From contig CM040755.1 of NCBI GenBank assembly GCA_022829145.1, positions 13,021,063-13,085,062 on the forward strand: 64,000 nucleotides of DNA, read 5' to 3'. Shown one piece after another: positions 34,201 to 49,500 of the stretch. Position numbers and translations under genes: made by a program. This DNA is from Albula goreensis (lineage: Eukaryota; Chordata; Actinopteri; Albuliformes; Albulidae). The notes under the pieces were generated by a model. The model did no database searches and was not told the DNA's origin. It was given only the letters and a program-made list of their open reading frames with translations. How positions within the stretch are numbered: position 1 is the stretch's first letter; every line of letters starts with the position of its first letter.

Positions 34201-37200
34201 ACAGCTCTACAACAAATCAATTTTGTTTCAAGTGTTGCTTTACAGTGTTCTGGTCATTTGCCATTTCACTGCAAATAGCAGTGGACCTCTGTATCCACAC
34301 CACAAGCACACATGTCTCTCCTGTTCCTCTCCAGTCTGTGAATTACTGTCTGACCTCAGAAGAGAGATTGGCCAGTTATTTTAGGAGAGGCATAACTACA
34401 ATCATCTCCCTCTGCGGTGGCATTCTTCAATGCCTAGTCATTCTGATAAATGGCTGCCGATGCCTTTTAATGATTCTTCACACATGATGGCCACTCACCC
34501 CTGCAGTAATTCGGACATAGAGTGGTTTAGATTGCTTTTCATGACCCCAGACTCGCCCCCTACTGAAGCACTCCGAGACTTGATACTGCATAGCTGCTGG
34601 AAGTCACCAGGCATGTTTTCTATCAGCAATGTGCTTCTGGTCTGTCTGGCCTGAGGGATGTTTTGAAACAACTACAGGCAAAATTGTATCCAGACTATTC
34701 ACATTCTAAATGATTTGTATACATATTATTTCATATTCAGTTACCTTCTATTGTATGGTATAAATCAGGAATGCTGATTTATGCAGGGCATATCTGTTTT
34801 TGGATTTCATGCGAACTTCAGCCTATTTATTACTGACATTTTGGCTGAATTTCTTAAGCTAATGGATTTTCTCATGTCGCCATATGAAGTGGTCAATTAT
34901 GGCCAAATCTACGCATTAATCAGCTTTGGTACATAGCTAGAATAAACTTATTCAACCAGGATAATTTGTTGAAAAAACTACCTGGATGCACTCCAGTCCT
35001 TTGAGACTGAGTTTGCTCATCCCATGCTGCAAAATTGCTTTGTCACATCCAACTTCGGTGATAAACAGGGAAGACTGTTTATTATTGGTTTTATTTTATT
35101 GACAATTTATTTAAGTAAGTAGTAGACACATGACATTAGCATTTCTATTTCAAGACGAAATTGTGATTTAAGGCTGTTGAAAAGTAGGGTATGTGTACAT
35201 CCTTGATTTATGTGGCCATAAAAATGAAAAAGTGCAGTGATCAAAAGTTCAGTCACTTATCAGACTAATGTGAACTCAGAACTAAGTTGTCTTGAAGCTT
35301 TCAGAGGTTATGCTGTATTTGTAATGTCTATAATGAAATCAAATGAAAGTCTTCTGTAAGAAAGAATACTTAACTTGACCAATGGGTTGTAACCTTTCTA
35401 AACCTTAAAGTCAGAGATATATAAAATGAAAAAATAAGGGAAGGCTCCTAGAATGAATTTCACCTGAGGTGAGACTATCTGGAGAAAATGCATAATATGC
35501 AGCTTTAGGCAGCTGAGATGCTGCTCTCTGATGCCAATGCTGTGTTGATGGAACCAAATGGAAAATGCACAAGAGTGAGTCTGTCTCCCACTCCTCGTCT
35601 GTCACGAACACACAGCAGAAAAAAACCTCCAAGTCCTGAAGGGGGTTGTGTAGAAGATAGAGATTAGTCACTGAGACCGAAAACCAGAATTTATGATAAT
35701 TTGAGGCCTAAGTCTGCGTTCACACAGCAGTCATCTTTTGCCTGCGTAACTGGGAAAGGTCATGTAGACTGAGCGATGTCAGGAGCCCTGGGCGTGGTGG
35801 CAGAGGGCAGTCAGCTGGTCCATATTCAGAAGAAAAGTATTGGGTGTGACCACAGGGCTAGGCTGGCTAGTCCAAGCTCTGATCTGAGTTTTGGATTCGG
35901 TTACAAAGCACAGTTGGCTGGTAAGTTGTCAGATCTATGTACTGAGTGTGGTCACAGTACACAGTCAGCTGGAGAAACCTCAGGTCTGCATCCTGGGTGT
36001 GGTCACAGAGCAGCGTTAGCTGGTCTAGGCACACACATTCGCCCTGGGTGTGATTAAAAATTTAGGTCAACGGCTCTACCCTCTGATCTGAATTCTGTGT
36101 TAGATCACAGAGTGCGGTCAGCTGGTCCAGGACCATGTCCAGTCATTTTCTCTGACAGGAAGAGTTTTGTCATATGGCTAACTACTTTTGTTTTTGAAGC
36201 CAGGCAGACTGCCACCTCAGGAAAAGAGGACCGCCATCTGACACAAGATGTGGAATAAATGACAATTGCTGTCAGTCCCGTCATCTGCTGTTAAATGAGA
36301 GGGCACAGATATGAGGGACTTGCGATACACGACAAATTCACACTTCTGACACTCTTATCCACTCATCTGACTGCTGTCAGAAAATCTACCTGACGTCTGC
36401 GATGAAACTGACAACATATCAGACTATGACTTCCCAAAGGCACCGGCTTTCATTCGATGCCATGGGGATGACTTTTTATGGATGATATTTGTCCCTTTAG
36501 ATTTGTGAGGGATGGTGTCTCCGGGCTTCCTGGAAATATCAACAACCAATGCCCCATCCAGCGAGATGACAGCCTATTGATCGACTGGTGCAATTTTCCT
36601 CTTTCTTTACAGCACTTTCAAATGACACATATTCTCTGCCAACAAATACACAAACCCACCAGGACATCTCTTAAATAATAAATGATTTCACTTTCAGAAA
36701 GAATACTTTACATCAAGGAATAACCAGTTATAGACGAGATTCATACTGGAGGCAGTGGCCATGTTAGACTGAGAAAGAAATGCATATTACATAGCGCTAT
36801 GTTTTCTGTCTGTTTGATAAAGTGTAACTGAGTATACACTGCTTGGTGCCACTCCTTCTGAGCTGCGCAGTTCACCAGCTGAGCTGTGCAGTCATTTCAT
36901 CAGACTACACTTCCACATGATGGATACCTTCAGACACTATTAGTCTACTTCCATCTGTGACACTTTGGCCAATCATGTGCCCTCACCTTTTGGTAGTGTT
37001 TTGGTCTGTATTCAAAAACTGTCTGTGGGGCATGTCACTACACTGAAAAGCAATCTATTGGCAGGACAAGCCATCTGTTGCTTTACTGTATAAACCTAAA
37101 AATCCAGGTGGCAAATGTTTTAAAACAGCATGATAAAATAACAAGATTTACTTCTACTGTGCTGTGAAGAATAAGATAATTCTGAATACTACTGCATCTT

Positions 37201-38063
37201 GTATGTTCAGCATACTGAATGGATTTCTTTTGGCACAGTGGATCAAAATGTTTATGCTTTGTGCTGTGCGTGGAGCCTGGCTAGATGCTTAGGTAGTCTG
37301 AAGCTCAGAACGAGAGCAAATGCCTATTCTGGATCAATCCCAATTCCACCAAAGGATTTATCCATTAGCACAACATCAGTTACCACACACACACGCACAC
37401 ACACACGCACAGACATCACAGAATTTATCTCAGCGAATGCCTCATGAGTATTGCTGTCGTTATTAACCACAGAATTTCAGCCCATTTAAAAAACCTCTAT
37501 TGATTGGAGAAAGAGGTGCTTGGTCAAATCAAAGATGGGCTGTCGGTCTGGCTCTCACAGGGAATATCTGACTGACAGCTGCAGTTTATCCACCATGCAA
37601 AATGCTTCTGTGCTGTTCAGTAGTGAATTATTGGCATCTTGGGACATGTCTGTCACAGAAATGTCTCAGAATTGATACGTGTGTGGGTGGACCCTCATGT
37701 CATTCTATCTGCGTATGCTTGATAAATTAATCCAAAGTGACATCACTTCAGAGGTGTGGGTAGATGCCTGTGTCTGTATCTGGATGGCTGATCTATTTTA
37801 ATCAGGCCATAGACCAAGGCTTAAACAAAATACATCACCATATGTTTATAATCATGACTAGGACCTCCCACACTGCAATTATTGTTTTCTAATGGCCTCA
37901 GAACAATTATCCAAATGCCTATTGGTACGATAGTAAAGTACACTTAAAACACAAATTTAAAAGATGTTGCATAATTTCATCATTTCCACATTATGTACAT
38001 ACAAACATACACATCACATTTGTCCTCACCTTCTCAGATAAGATGATTCCTCAATATGAATTC

Positions 38064-38150
<87 letters not shown>

Positions 38151-40464
38151 TGTGTGTGTGCAAGAGAGTGAAAATATAGGCAAATAGAGAGAGAGACTGG
38201 GACAGACATCTTCCAATTCAATTTTGGATTTTAAACATTTTTGGGATGCATTCTAAATTTGATGTGAAAACATATGCCCTCAATAGATAGAAGCCATCTT
38301 AAGAAACTGATCATTTGTTGACTCCAAACATCAGAATGTGCTTTTCAGATTTGTGCATGGGCACTCGAGATGCCTTCACTTACATACCTCAAGAAATATA
38401 TATAACTGTAAACAAAGGAACATATTCAGCATCTGCGTCACATTGGCATCTCCCGGAGAACAACAGCTGCCATCCCATGCTCACTTCCCTTCTCTGCACC
38501 TCCTGTTGTTCTAACCTCATTTCACCTTGTTTCTGTGGGTGCTTTGAAGGCAACACTGAAAGGGACCGTGAATATCAGGGCTGCGAATGCGCCTGGCACC
38601 GTGAATGCTAATACGCATTGTGTAAACTCAGCACTCTGATGTTCAGGGGCAGTGCCAGCCAGGAAAATAACTCCTGTTATTCAAAGATGGGAACCCCTGG
38701 GGCTTGTAAATATGTTATTTACTGTTCAGACATAAAGCAGAGTAATGCGTATGATTTGGAGTTATTAGTTACCAAATATGTTTTAGAACATCCTGAGTGA
38801 GATTACAGTATTCATTGTTATACTGTTAGGAAAAAATAACACATCCCAGCATGCTGATGTTGGTGCATTTTCTGTGCAAGTCACATAGAAAAGTATGTAA
38901 AATGCAACCTCAGCAGCCTCTGAAATCTGAGGTATTGAAGGTTACTACATTCCTGTCTCTTGTCTAATAAGCCAGCTGTAGGGGAGCAGTCTGCTTACAT
39001 AATGGCCCTGTGGAAATTGCCAGGATACATAATCCCAAGCCCATATTTATGTCTTCACACCCTGCTTTTGGCTTGTCAAATTTCCCCCCTCAAAATATTA
39101 TTACCGCAAATACTGGAGAAATCAAAATGCCATCTGCATACATTGCAAAACGCACACAATGGGCTGTTTTCTAACTTCCATTGTGTTTTTACATCTATTG
39201 TGGAACAACAATGAAGTTTTTGATGACACTGTTGAGCATGCAGGCTAGCAACTGTCCCTATTTTCCCTTTCTGAGTGTGATATAAGAGAGAGTATTTTGA
39301 GCTACAAGGAATTGTTTTTGCTTATCAGTATAGTTATGAGGGGCCTGGCACATAGTGAAATTCAAACAAAATTCAACCTGTGAAATTTCACCATTTTCAT
39401 TTGAATATAATTACAAGATGAATAAAATATTTTTTTTTTTGAGGGGGGGAGGGTGAAAAAATGTACACATACTAAGTCTAACAGTAAACACTGATAGATT
39501 TCCAGAGAGAAAGGTTTAAAAAGTTGGACGCTGCCATGATGTCAACAAAGTCTGGCCTTAAGGCCTCCTTCACTAAATACATCTGTGGGCTTTCAATTTT
39601 AGAAAAATGACAAGAAAAAGAAGTGAAGTGTCACAGTTGACATATCAGACTGGATGAGTATGCATTCAGGTGCACTTTGTTGATGGTGTTGATGTTCAGG
39701 CTTTCAGAGCCCTCACTACAGCTTTCCATCTGTTCTCATCCAATGACTACAGGGGTGGTTTTCACAGCGGCTGCATATTATGGCTCTGCGTGTGATATTC
39801 TGGCTTTAGCCTGCATAACGTAGAAAAGTGGTTCTGTTTTCCATTAATGAACAGAATGAGAGTCAAAGATACTTAACTAAAATGATAACAATTAACTTGC
39901 TTGCCTCTGGGTTGAAACAAGACAGGGTGAAGCATATGATATACAATTTTACCCCTTCCCTGTTGAGATGAGGGTAGATCTGTCGCTCTCAACTGCTGTT
40001 ACGACTGGCTGGCAACAACAAGCACTGCTTCTGAACAGTTTATTGTGAATTCCATTAACTATGGCTAAGAAACAACATCATTCGAATGGCCACAGCATTC
40101 TGATTTTGATTCATACTATAAGCTGATGACGTGGTGGTAAATATAAGAGTAGGCTATATAATTTAGCATGATTTCAGGGGAAGTGAATAGATTCAGCTGA
40201 AAATGGCCATTCCTGGCTCTCTAGGGGCTATGGCGTTACCCCTGTGCTGGGCAGCTGCAGCAACATGCGCCCCAGCTCCCGTATAAAGGCAGGCATTGTC
40301 ACTCCATGTCACTTTTCAAATGCAATCACTTTTTCTGCACTTGGCAATGCCCTGTGCTGCAGAATTTCAGCCTTTCAAAAGCTGAAATCACTCAGTGACT
40401 AAGCTCCCTTCTGAGTGATTCTTCAGCTTGTGTGTGTGTGAAGGAGAGAGAACAATAGGGAGAA

Positions 40465-40521
<57 letters not shown>

Positions 40522-43500
40522 GGAAGGAAGATAGGGGTGATGAGTACTCTTTTCATATATTTTAATCGGGGAATCAGATTATATGAGTTTTAACATCTGT
40601 GCAAGGACTAAAACATCTTCATTACAGTGCCTGGAATGCAGATGACTGATGCTACCTTTTCCCTTCGGCTTATTTTTACAATTCATGTGCCAAGCAGATG
40701 GCTCAATAAGACTGGCCACAATTTTGTAGTACTCACATTCCAAACCTTTTCAAATCAAATTTTACTGGAGAGGATGAGGTAGCGTATAATGAAGCTGAAC
40801 ATATGACAGTGTCCATCCAGGAAACTTTAAATTCACACTCAGCTGCCCCTATCCTGTATATTGCACATGTTACTTTGACACAGATATCATATACTAGTAT
40901 GCCAGTGGCATTGCACAGAATGTGTTTTCATGGACATACTCTCTGACAGGAGTGTAACACACTAACCAGGGCAGTGTTACATGGTTTTATGCCTCATTTA
41001 GTTTCTCTTGACACAATCACAGTTTTGGCCACCATCAAAATTGTGATGGAAGTGTGAGGTTTCATGAACTGCATATGGGTTGGAGCTACATCCATCAGTC
41101 AGAGACGTGTTTGAACTCATCAGAGCTGTTTCTTTTCCTCAGCTAAGTGCAATGATTGCACAAAATTAATTAATCTCATACTGTTAGGTAGGCTGGCCAT
41201 TTTTGTTTCATTGAACTATACATTGAACTATACATCCTCACCACAAAGATTCAAATCTGAGAACTGCCAGTCTGTGTGCTATATGAATAGGGAGCAAGAT
41301 TGCCAGTTGTCCTTAATTTTCCTTAAAACCCCCAAAACTATCCTGATGTTTCACTTTAAAAACTCTTTACCTTAAAAGTGACGAATACCATAAGGTCTAA
41401 AATAAACTGATCAGGTAATCCTAGTGGGAAAGTCTTCCTTCGAGCAAATCTGGTACTGTGGCAAAATAATGACCCAGTGAACTGAGACTGACAGTTGATC
41501 ATTTGAATAATTAAAATAACAGATCTCATAGACACATTCCCGTAACTATGAAGACCTTGTATTGCACAGGTCCTCTGGAGAATCCCCGTCAGACAGTCTC
41601 TCCCACTCTGTGTGCTGGAGCACTTTGCCCTGGATCTATCAGCAGTGCTCACACAGAGACACAATAATTTACACTGCCCAAGGTGATAGCTTGGCATTGA
41701 TAGAAGGGGGGAACTAAAGCCCTCTTCCTTCATACAGTGCTTCCTGTGTGTCTGTACCATCTGTGCTGCAAGACTATTTTTCATCATCCACATTATTTAA
41801 TGTCTGAAGGATTTAATGTGAATCACAATGGCCTACACTATGACGTAGGTAATGTCTAAATATACACGCACAGTGTTTCTGATTGGCTGAGCTAAATGAC
41901 AACAGTGTTCTACGAGGCAGCACAATTCACCAAAAGCATTATATTACATTACTTTCCAAACATCAAAGTCCTTCATTGTTTTCTGTTTGTAGGTTGGGAA
42001 ATGCATGGCCCAAGACCTCTCTTAGTTTCATAAGGAAAACACTTACAAGAGAAGTGGAATGTGGAATGATGTGGAATTTTATTCATGGCCACCTTAAGAC
42101 AAGCTGTTTTTGCCCATTGTTTTTTAATAAGATGTATATCATTTCCTATTGGCACAGTTATATAAGTCATAAATAGAAGACCTGTGATAGAAAATATTTT
42201 GCCATTGACTTTAATTCTGCTTTTGTTTAGAAAGATTACTGCCATTCAATGTATTATGAAGCTCACTCTCAAAAATGAAAAAGCATTGAATTGCACCACT
42301 ATTTAATAGTAAGGTTGTTTGAAAGTGTCCTTTTTTACAGTTGTGACTTATTTTACAATTCTGTATATTTCTACTTCATGCAACAAACAAAATACATGCT
42401 TTAGTAAAATGGCTGACACCATTTGTCACTTTTAAGGTTAATGCATGTTCATGGTCAACATTTTCTTTTGGTAGTGAGGCAAAATTGCATCGCCGGAACC
42501 AATTAATGACAGCACAGCTATGTGCAGAGGTTTTTAAAAGGGCATGCCTCCGACATGAGTCATCCACCCAAAAAGAAAAGAAAAAGACTTGAAGAGCAAC
42601 TCAGAAAAGAGGAGTTTGCAAGTAATGCACTAAATGGAACTTGGCCCGCTAGAGTTGAAGGTGACACACCAAATTCTTAGATCCTCAGGGCTGGTCTTCA
42701 GCTCCCTTTAACATCAAAGCTCGTTGCGTGAGCAGACTCCAGCCCCGCCCAGGCCTCTGTTCCCTGTCCTAGCCGCTGACCACCACAGCGCCCGCTGTTT
42801 GCCATCTGACAGCAGACCCCAGCCCTGGTGCAGCGGGCATCTCTGCTCTGCATGTGGGCAGACACACCCCACGCACCGCCCTGCGGGCTGGAGTCTGTCT
42901 TCAGCTCTGTGTGTGTCGGCCACCTGCTCCCAGAGCTGGTCTGTCATCTTGTGTCACTTTGCCACAGTGGGCCATTGTTCCGGCAGTCTGAGAGAGATGC
43001 CCGGCCCTCGTGTGATGTAACAAGCAAGGCGACGTCTCTGTATAGCGTGACACACATGCACTCACACTGGATGCATATCTGCTAATTAAGTGTTGTTAAG
43101 CCAGACATTGTGTTGGTCTCTGATTTGTATAACTAGACCCTCTTCCTGCCTTTCTCATGCTGACAATCCAGGGCTATTATTTATACTTGCTTTTTATTCT
43201 TCGCAATTGAGTGCCTAATATGACGAAATGTAGAAATAAAGCTCATTATAATTATAATTATAATTATAAATATTAGTAGCAGTGGTAGTAGGAGCAGTAG
43301 TAGTAGTAACAGCAGGTGCACTAGTAGTAGTAGTATTATTGACAATAGCAGTAGTACCTGCATCAGTGGTGCTATTAGTAATAGAACATTTAATCCGAGG
43401 CAGCCAGCCACACACCATTTCATCAGGGAACAGGGAATATGGGTAATGGGGGACAGGCACTCCAGGTGTGAGAGGGGCTTAATTGAAGGTTAGTACGGCA

Positions 43501-46500
43501 GGGAGGAAATTGATTTTCGTTTTCTAGGGATAAAAAAATCCCTATGCGACAGTGGAGGAAGAAGCCAGAGAACATGCAGCCAAAATGCTGAGACCTTAAT
43601 GCATTGCATTGATTAACCAGAACATTGGTTTTGTCCTGTTTTCCCTCTAATGACTGAAGTGCATCAGCCTATCTCAGCTCAGAGAGGGGTTTTCTTGTTA
43701 TTCTCTACAATCTATGTGGCTGACCTGGTCTGTGAGCAATGGCAAGAGAGAGGACCAAAGACAGCTACGCAGGCGATCTTTCCCTGACATGACGGACTGT
43801 GAAGAGACATTTGGGTCAGCTTCACGCCTGTGTGGTTGAGGTTGTAGCGACTGGCCTTTTTTCCACCTCCTGTCACCTCGATGCTTTCAGCGCAGATTAG
43901 AAACCCATCAGCTGACGGCGCACGTAGGAACACGTCTCTCTAAAAGCGACTGAACTGCAGCCACCTGAGCTCTGCAAGCTTTCTCAGGGCAGCATCACAG
44001 CGATCTACCCCCTCTGGGATCAGGCGAAACAACAACAACAAACAAACACAGCACAAATGCAAAAAGCCATTTAAGTTTTCCATTATGTACAGAGCAAACA
44101 ATAGCTGCCTATATTTTAGGTATGTGTAAAGGGAAACTGACAGGAGTAGGCACTGCAGAATGTGTTTGACATACACACCGGGACCTGAACACCTTTTCAT
44201 TAGGCCCCTGGCGGTGTTTGTTTTAGGGTTGGGGCTGTGTTAGCTATAGGCCTCTGACAGTGCTAAGTAAAACCCTTTGACTGGCTGCGACAAGCTTCTG
44301 TCTGTAGAGTAGAAAGACACAGGCACTCCTGTGACAATGTGTTGTAATCAAGTTGCCTCCTAAAGGGAGCAGTGATGCCTAATGCATTATGGCCCCAGGG
44401 GAGTATAACTGGGGGGAGGGTTGGGGGGATGATGGGGGGTAGGCTCTTAGGAGTCCGATAGCCTCCGGTGTGCCTCACCCTCTGGGACATGCAGCAGTGG
44501 AAAAATACAGGAACTACTTTGTCTGCTTTTCCAGTTTTTAAACATTCTGGAACTGCTTACAACGTTAGGACGAAAACATTTACAGCTGCTATCCCCCTTT
44601 TCCCTTCCCCTCTCACTTTCACCCAGATTGTGATGCTGTTTGGTAATAGTCAATGAGCTGAGATGATCAAGAAGTTTTTAAAAGTTTCGAATTTGGTGGG
44701 TCTGTTGAACTTATTCCGGCACCCAGTGCCCTTGGTTAACCTGTACAGTTCCACTAATAAGACAGTCAAGGCCATTCTTTTAATTTAAAAACGATAGCTG
44801 TAGTAATCATTTGATCCTTCCTCTCTGCTGGTGAATATATAGTTTAATGTAAGCCCTCACATTCAACCTGTATATAAAACTATAACTGTTCCAGAACTGT
44901 GAGATTTTTTTCCTGGTTCAGGCTTGGCAGGGCTACATCATAAGCTTCACTTTTTCCAGCAGAGATGTGGCTGTTTACCCGGAGCCATGGTGAGAGAGAC
45001 GCCAGGCTGCTTGGAGCGCAGTCTGCAGGAGGGCCCGGCTCTCCCCATTCGGAGCAGACCTACCATGTACACACAATACTGTAACAATCAGCCACGCTGT
45101 GGATTTGCGTACGTGCTGTGGTTGTGTTTTCTGTGTGTAGCTCCTTTGTGATTTCTGTCTGGGCTCAGACTGGAATGTGTGTATGTGCTAGGTTTAGGAT
45201 TTCTGACAAGCTTGTTAGTAAAATTTTTGTGTGTGATGTGATTTATGGCTCCAGTCTTGTGTGGTGGCTGAGATTTTGTCTGTGCTGCCAGGGTCTGAAA
45301 TTAACTTCTTTTGTCAACCAGCCAAAGTGATTATATATTAAAAAAATCACCAGTCAAATGTTTACCATTAAAAAAATCTACCAGTATTTGGCCCTTGGCA
45401 GGTGTTCATTTGATTCTTTTCATGCCATGTTTGTGATTCTTGTCTTTGCAGTCCCTGGGGTTGCTGTACATACTGCAGTTGTGTTTTCTGTTTGTTCAGT
45501 GTTTATGCTGTATTTATTTCTGAGCTGTTACTGGGATTCTGTATATTCTGCATGTGGGATTTCTGTATGTCTTATGAGAAGAATTTTGTGTATGCTGTGC
45601 ACAAATCTGTGCAGTGGCCGTGCCTCTGTACATGGTGCTCCAGTGATTACGGTCTGTGCAGCAATTGTTATTCTGGCTGTTCCATGTTTGAGGGTACTGC
45701 CTGTATACCACATTGTGATTTCTGTCTGTGTAGTCCTAATCAGATTCAACAAGCACCTTTAATCTAATATCAAGTATAAAGGCCCCTGTCTTCACCATTT
45801 ACAATCTGTTCAATGATCTGACCTTCCGCTGAACTCCCCTGACTTAGTGGAATGTGGAACTAAGGTAACATTTTATTGTTCTTCCCTTGAGACCTCCCTT
45901 GAACTCCAAGGTCAAAGTCTACAGGTTTAATGAATAAACATTAAAACATACCAGGGCAAGCACAGAGAGCAGATTTGCTTTGGCCTTCCACAATTTGCAC
46001 AAATTCCTCAAATCATTTTGCCAAGAACAAAGTATTTTTTTTAGATACAGCACTCCTACATTCTATTTATAACATATGTTCTATGTATAGGAAATTGAAG
46101 CTGAAACTTCTGTTAGCTATTTCCAGGAGTTCAGAGAGACCGTCGTAGTGCTTATTTGTCCTCCTTCAAGACTTTTTATTTTCTGGCATACTAATTGTAT
46201 TTTTACAGATTAGCCTTGTCATCTTGTGACCTCCTTCTCTGATCCAGCTCTAGAATATGTGTATATCTGCCGTCCTCCTTATTTAAGAGTAACATAAAGC
46301 AGATATGTCTTATCCGGTCAGTGATCTTGGGGGTCAGAAGTGCTTGGCTTTCTGGGAGAATGAGTGCCCTTCCGGGATGGCTGAGTGTCTTCAGTCATTC
46401 CCACCCACCCCCCCCCCCCTACAACTCTCTCACCCTGAAACTCCAGGGAGACGGCCCAGCCAGAGGTCATTTTTCAAGGGCTTGGGGGAGGGAGGGGGGG

Positions 46501-49500
46501 CTTGCATCCTGTGTTTGAACTGAGGAGTGCCCAAGGTCCACTGGCTCCCACAGGGACAACCGGAACTGCGCTGGGGCTGCAGGCCTTTGGAGGTGCTGTC
46601 AGTGGCGTTATCTCTACTGCGGCACAGCGGGAGAGCAGAGTCTGACAGCAGCTGTGACGTAAGAATGAGGGATAAATGAATCTCAGGCTTCGGATCCATT
46701 TTAGGCCCAGCGAGAGATAGGACTCTGCCAAGCCTCAGCATGGGACATCACTTCCAGAAACGCTTTCAGCCCCAGCACGCCAGCCCGCCCCGTAACGCTG
46801 GCCTCTGTTAGCTTGCCCATTCATTCAGATGATGCTGTCAAAGGCTGCTTTCATAATTTAATAAAAAAAGCGATGCATTTCACAAATATGCGTAGCTACA
46901 TTTTGCCGGCTCATGCAATGCAGAACAAAAACGAGAATAGCTGAATAGCTGACAAAATCAGTTTTGGAGATGGTTGCAATTAAGATAGTTAATGTATTAG
47001 GGTGTGTGTGATCATGTGTATGTCAGTATATATTATATATCAGTATCCGTGCATTTATGAATGCATGTGAATTAGGGGTTCAGCATTAAAATTATCGGGT
47101 AAACTTGCCTGATTGTACAAGTAAAATTCCAACCAGATCAGCCTTTCCTTTGAATGTAATTTAAATGGGGCTAAATAGTAAACAGTGCTAGGCATTGTGT
47201 GCTTGAACTGTGCATTGGATATCTCAACCTACGAGAAGTGAAAACATCCATTTGTATCAAATTTTGTCTCTACTTGAAATTAATAAAGAATTATGAAAGA
47301 AAGTTGTAAGTATTCTTGTTTAACTTTTCATAAAATATTACATGATGCTATAATATGTAATAATTGTCAGTTTATCATAAGCTAATATATTACTGACTGT
47401 TTCAATGAGTGATACATCTCTTGTATGAGATAGTTTAAACGACTAAGTTAAGTAAAAGACTTAATTCCGAGGGTATGTGAATGTTCATATGTGTTTGTAA
47501 TTGTGTGTGCAGGTGTACTGGAGCATGTCTGTATGCATTTGTATGACTTGTGCAAGTGAGATGTATGCTTGAGGTCATATATATATATATATATATATGT
47601 ATATATGAAAATGTGTGTATGAGTAAGTCTTCCTAGGTTTTTTCTTGCCAGAGACATGCCAGTGGAAATATTTCCTCCCAAGGCTTTCAGCAGGCCTGGA
47701 GAGACATAGGCACATAAAGAAGTCACACTTCAGCCATGCAGTCCTAATATAATAAAGACAGAAGCTAACATGTGAAAACAAAGACGGCCTTTCTCAGTGA
47801 GACTTTGCCAAAACAGCTCTCTTGAGTTATATTTCTTTAATTTGACAGTGTATTATTTTCGCTGATGTGCTGGGATGTTGAGACACTGCGAGCTCTGCTT
47901 TGGATCATTCCCACTTCCAAACGAGCCCTGGTTGAGGAGGAAATGACTGTGGTTACATTATCCAACGCCTGTACGAAAATAGGCTCAATAAAATATAGGG
48001 TTAATAATTCCCTGCACTATGAAGAGAGTTCTATTTCCTCTGTCATCTGAAGCTCAATGAATCTTCCTGAGATGTTTCTTGTGTTTCAGCAATACCAAAC
48101 CTCTCTCTGTAAGTTTTCAATGGTTTGTCTTTGCTTCGAATGGTTCAGAAAACGGCAGAGAGTACACTGCAGCCAGGGACAAAGTTTGCCGAATGCCACC
48201 AGCAGACAGCAGAGTGACTTGTTCAGCTTGCAGAAAAGCATGCTGGGCTTCATAGCTGAAATGCTCCATTTAATTCATCTGTGGGGGAACAGTCACTTTC
48301 TCCCGCCTCGTCTTTTCCAGTTGGATGCTCCTTTTTTTAGAGTTTGACAGATTTTCCAGTTCCACCTTCTGGCAGCATATGCTTTCAATCGTTTGGGCAC
48401 AAGGCGAAACTACATCTGTGGAGCAGATTAAAAACCAGGGAGAGACACATTGCAAGTATAGTGTAGTAGACTTTCGTCCCTCTGACATTTAGCGGAAAGG
48501 TGTCGCCAATATGGTGCTCATTTCATGTGTTATGATTAGCAATTTATTTAAGCACTTGATTGGGGTGTCTCAGTCGCTTGGTGCCAGGTGCGTGCTGTGA
48601 AATAAAAGACTTGCTGGAGGGCCTCGGCAACCTGGCGCCCTATTAAAATTCACCAACCCCCCCTGCTGGACATGTCACGTGGTGTGAGAGTGGAGCTGTC
48701 ATCACATTACGGGGCAAATGCTGGTTTGTTTTAGCTAGGCTCCTGGAATGCAACCATTCCATTTGACCACATGACTGACTCCCTTAGGCCTCCAGTGCTA
48801 TTACTCTCAAAGGGGAAAGTCAAAGTAGCCATCTTTTCACTGGAAAGAAATGCTTTGCAAATTATCGGAAAGACTCTGTTTCTGTGCTCTGTTTCCATTC
48901 TGACTGCAACCTCTGAAGTTTTTTTTGTTCCATACTAGACAGAAAGCCTAAAATATACACAACTAAAAAGACATGGTTGAATAAACTATGTTAAACTATT
49001 AAACTATTTTAATTCAATATCCCCTCTGAGTAATGAGACTATTCCCTTACCTCTCTGTACAGCCAAAAATACAGTATCCCCTGATAACATGAATTATCTT
49101 TAATAACTAAAACATATGAGTTGGAAAGTAGAGAGGGACAAGATACTTTTGCCTGAAGTAACCATATAGAACACAGGCCATGTAAATAAGTTGGCTGAAT
49201 TTGTGCCTCATGCGTTCTGTTTTAATTTATTGTGTACTAAACTAGCAGGCAGTGTCACTAGCATCCTATTGGCTGTCTTGATTAGTTACATGGTGTGCCA
49301 CTGCAGGCACCGCCACTGTCAATTGTATTTTATGACACAGGTCTGTATGTCACTGGTTGCATCCTAAACCACCACCTTACTCCCTACTGATCCAAGATCA
49401 GTGATCAGCAATACAAGGTAGCGCTTCACATTTGGTGCTGTTTGCTGATTGGGGGAAGGAGGAGGAGTGAGGTAGCAATTCTGGGAGACACACAAAGCCC

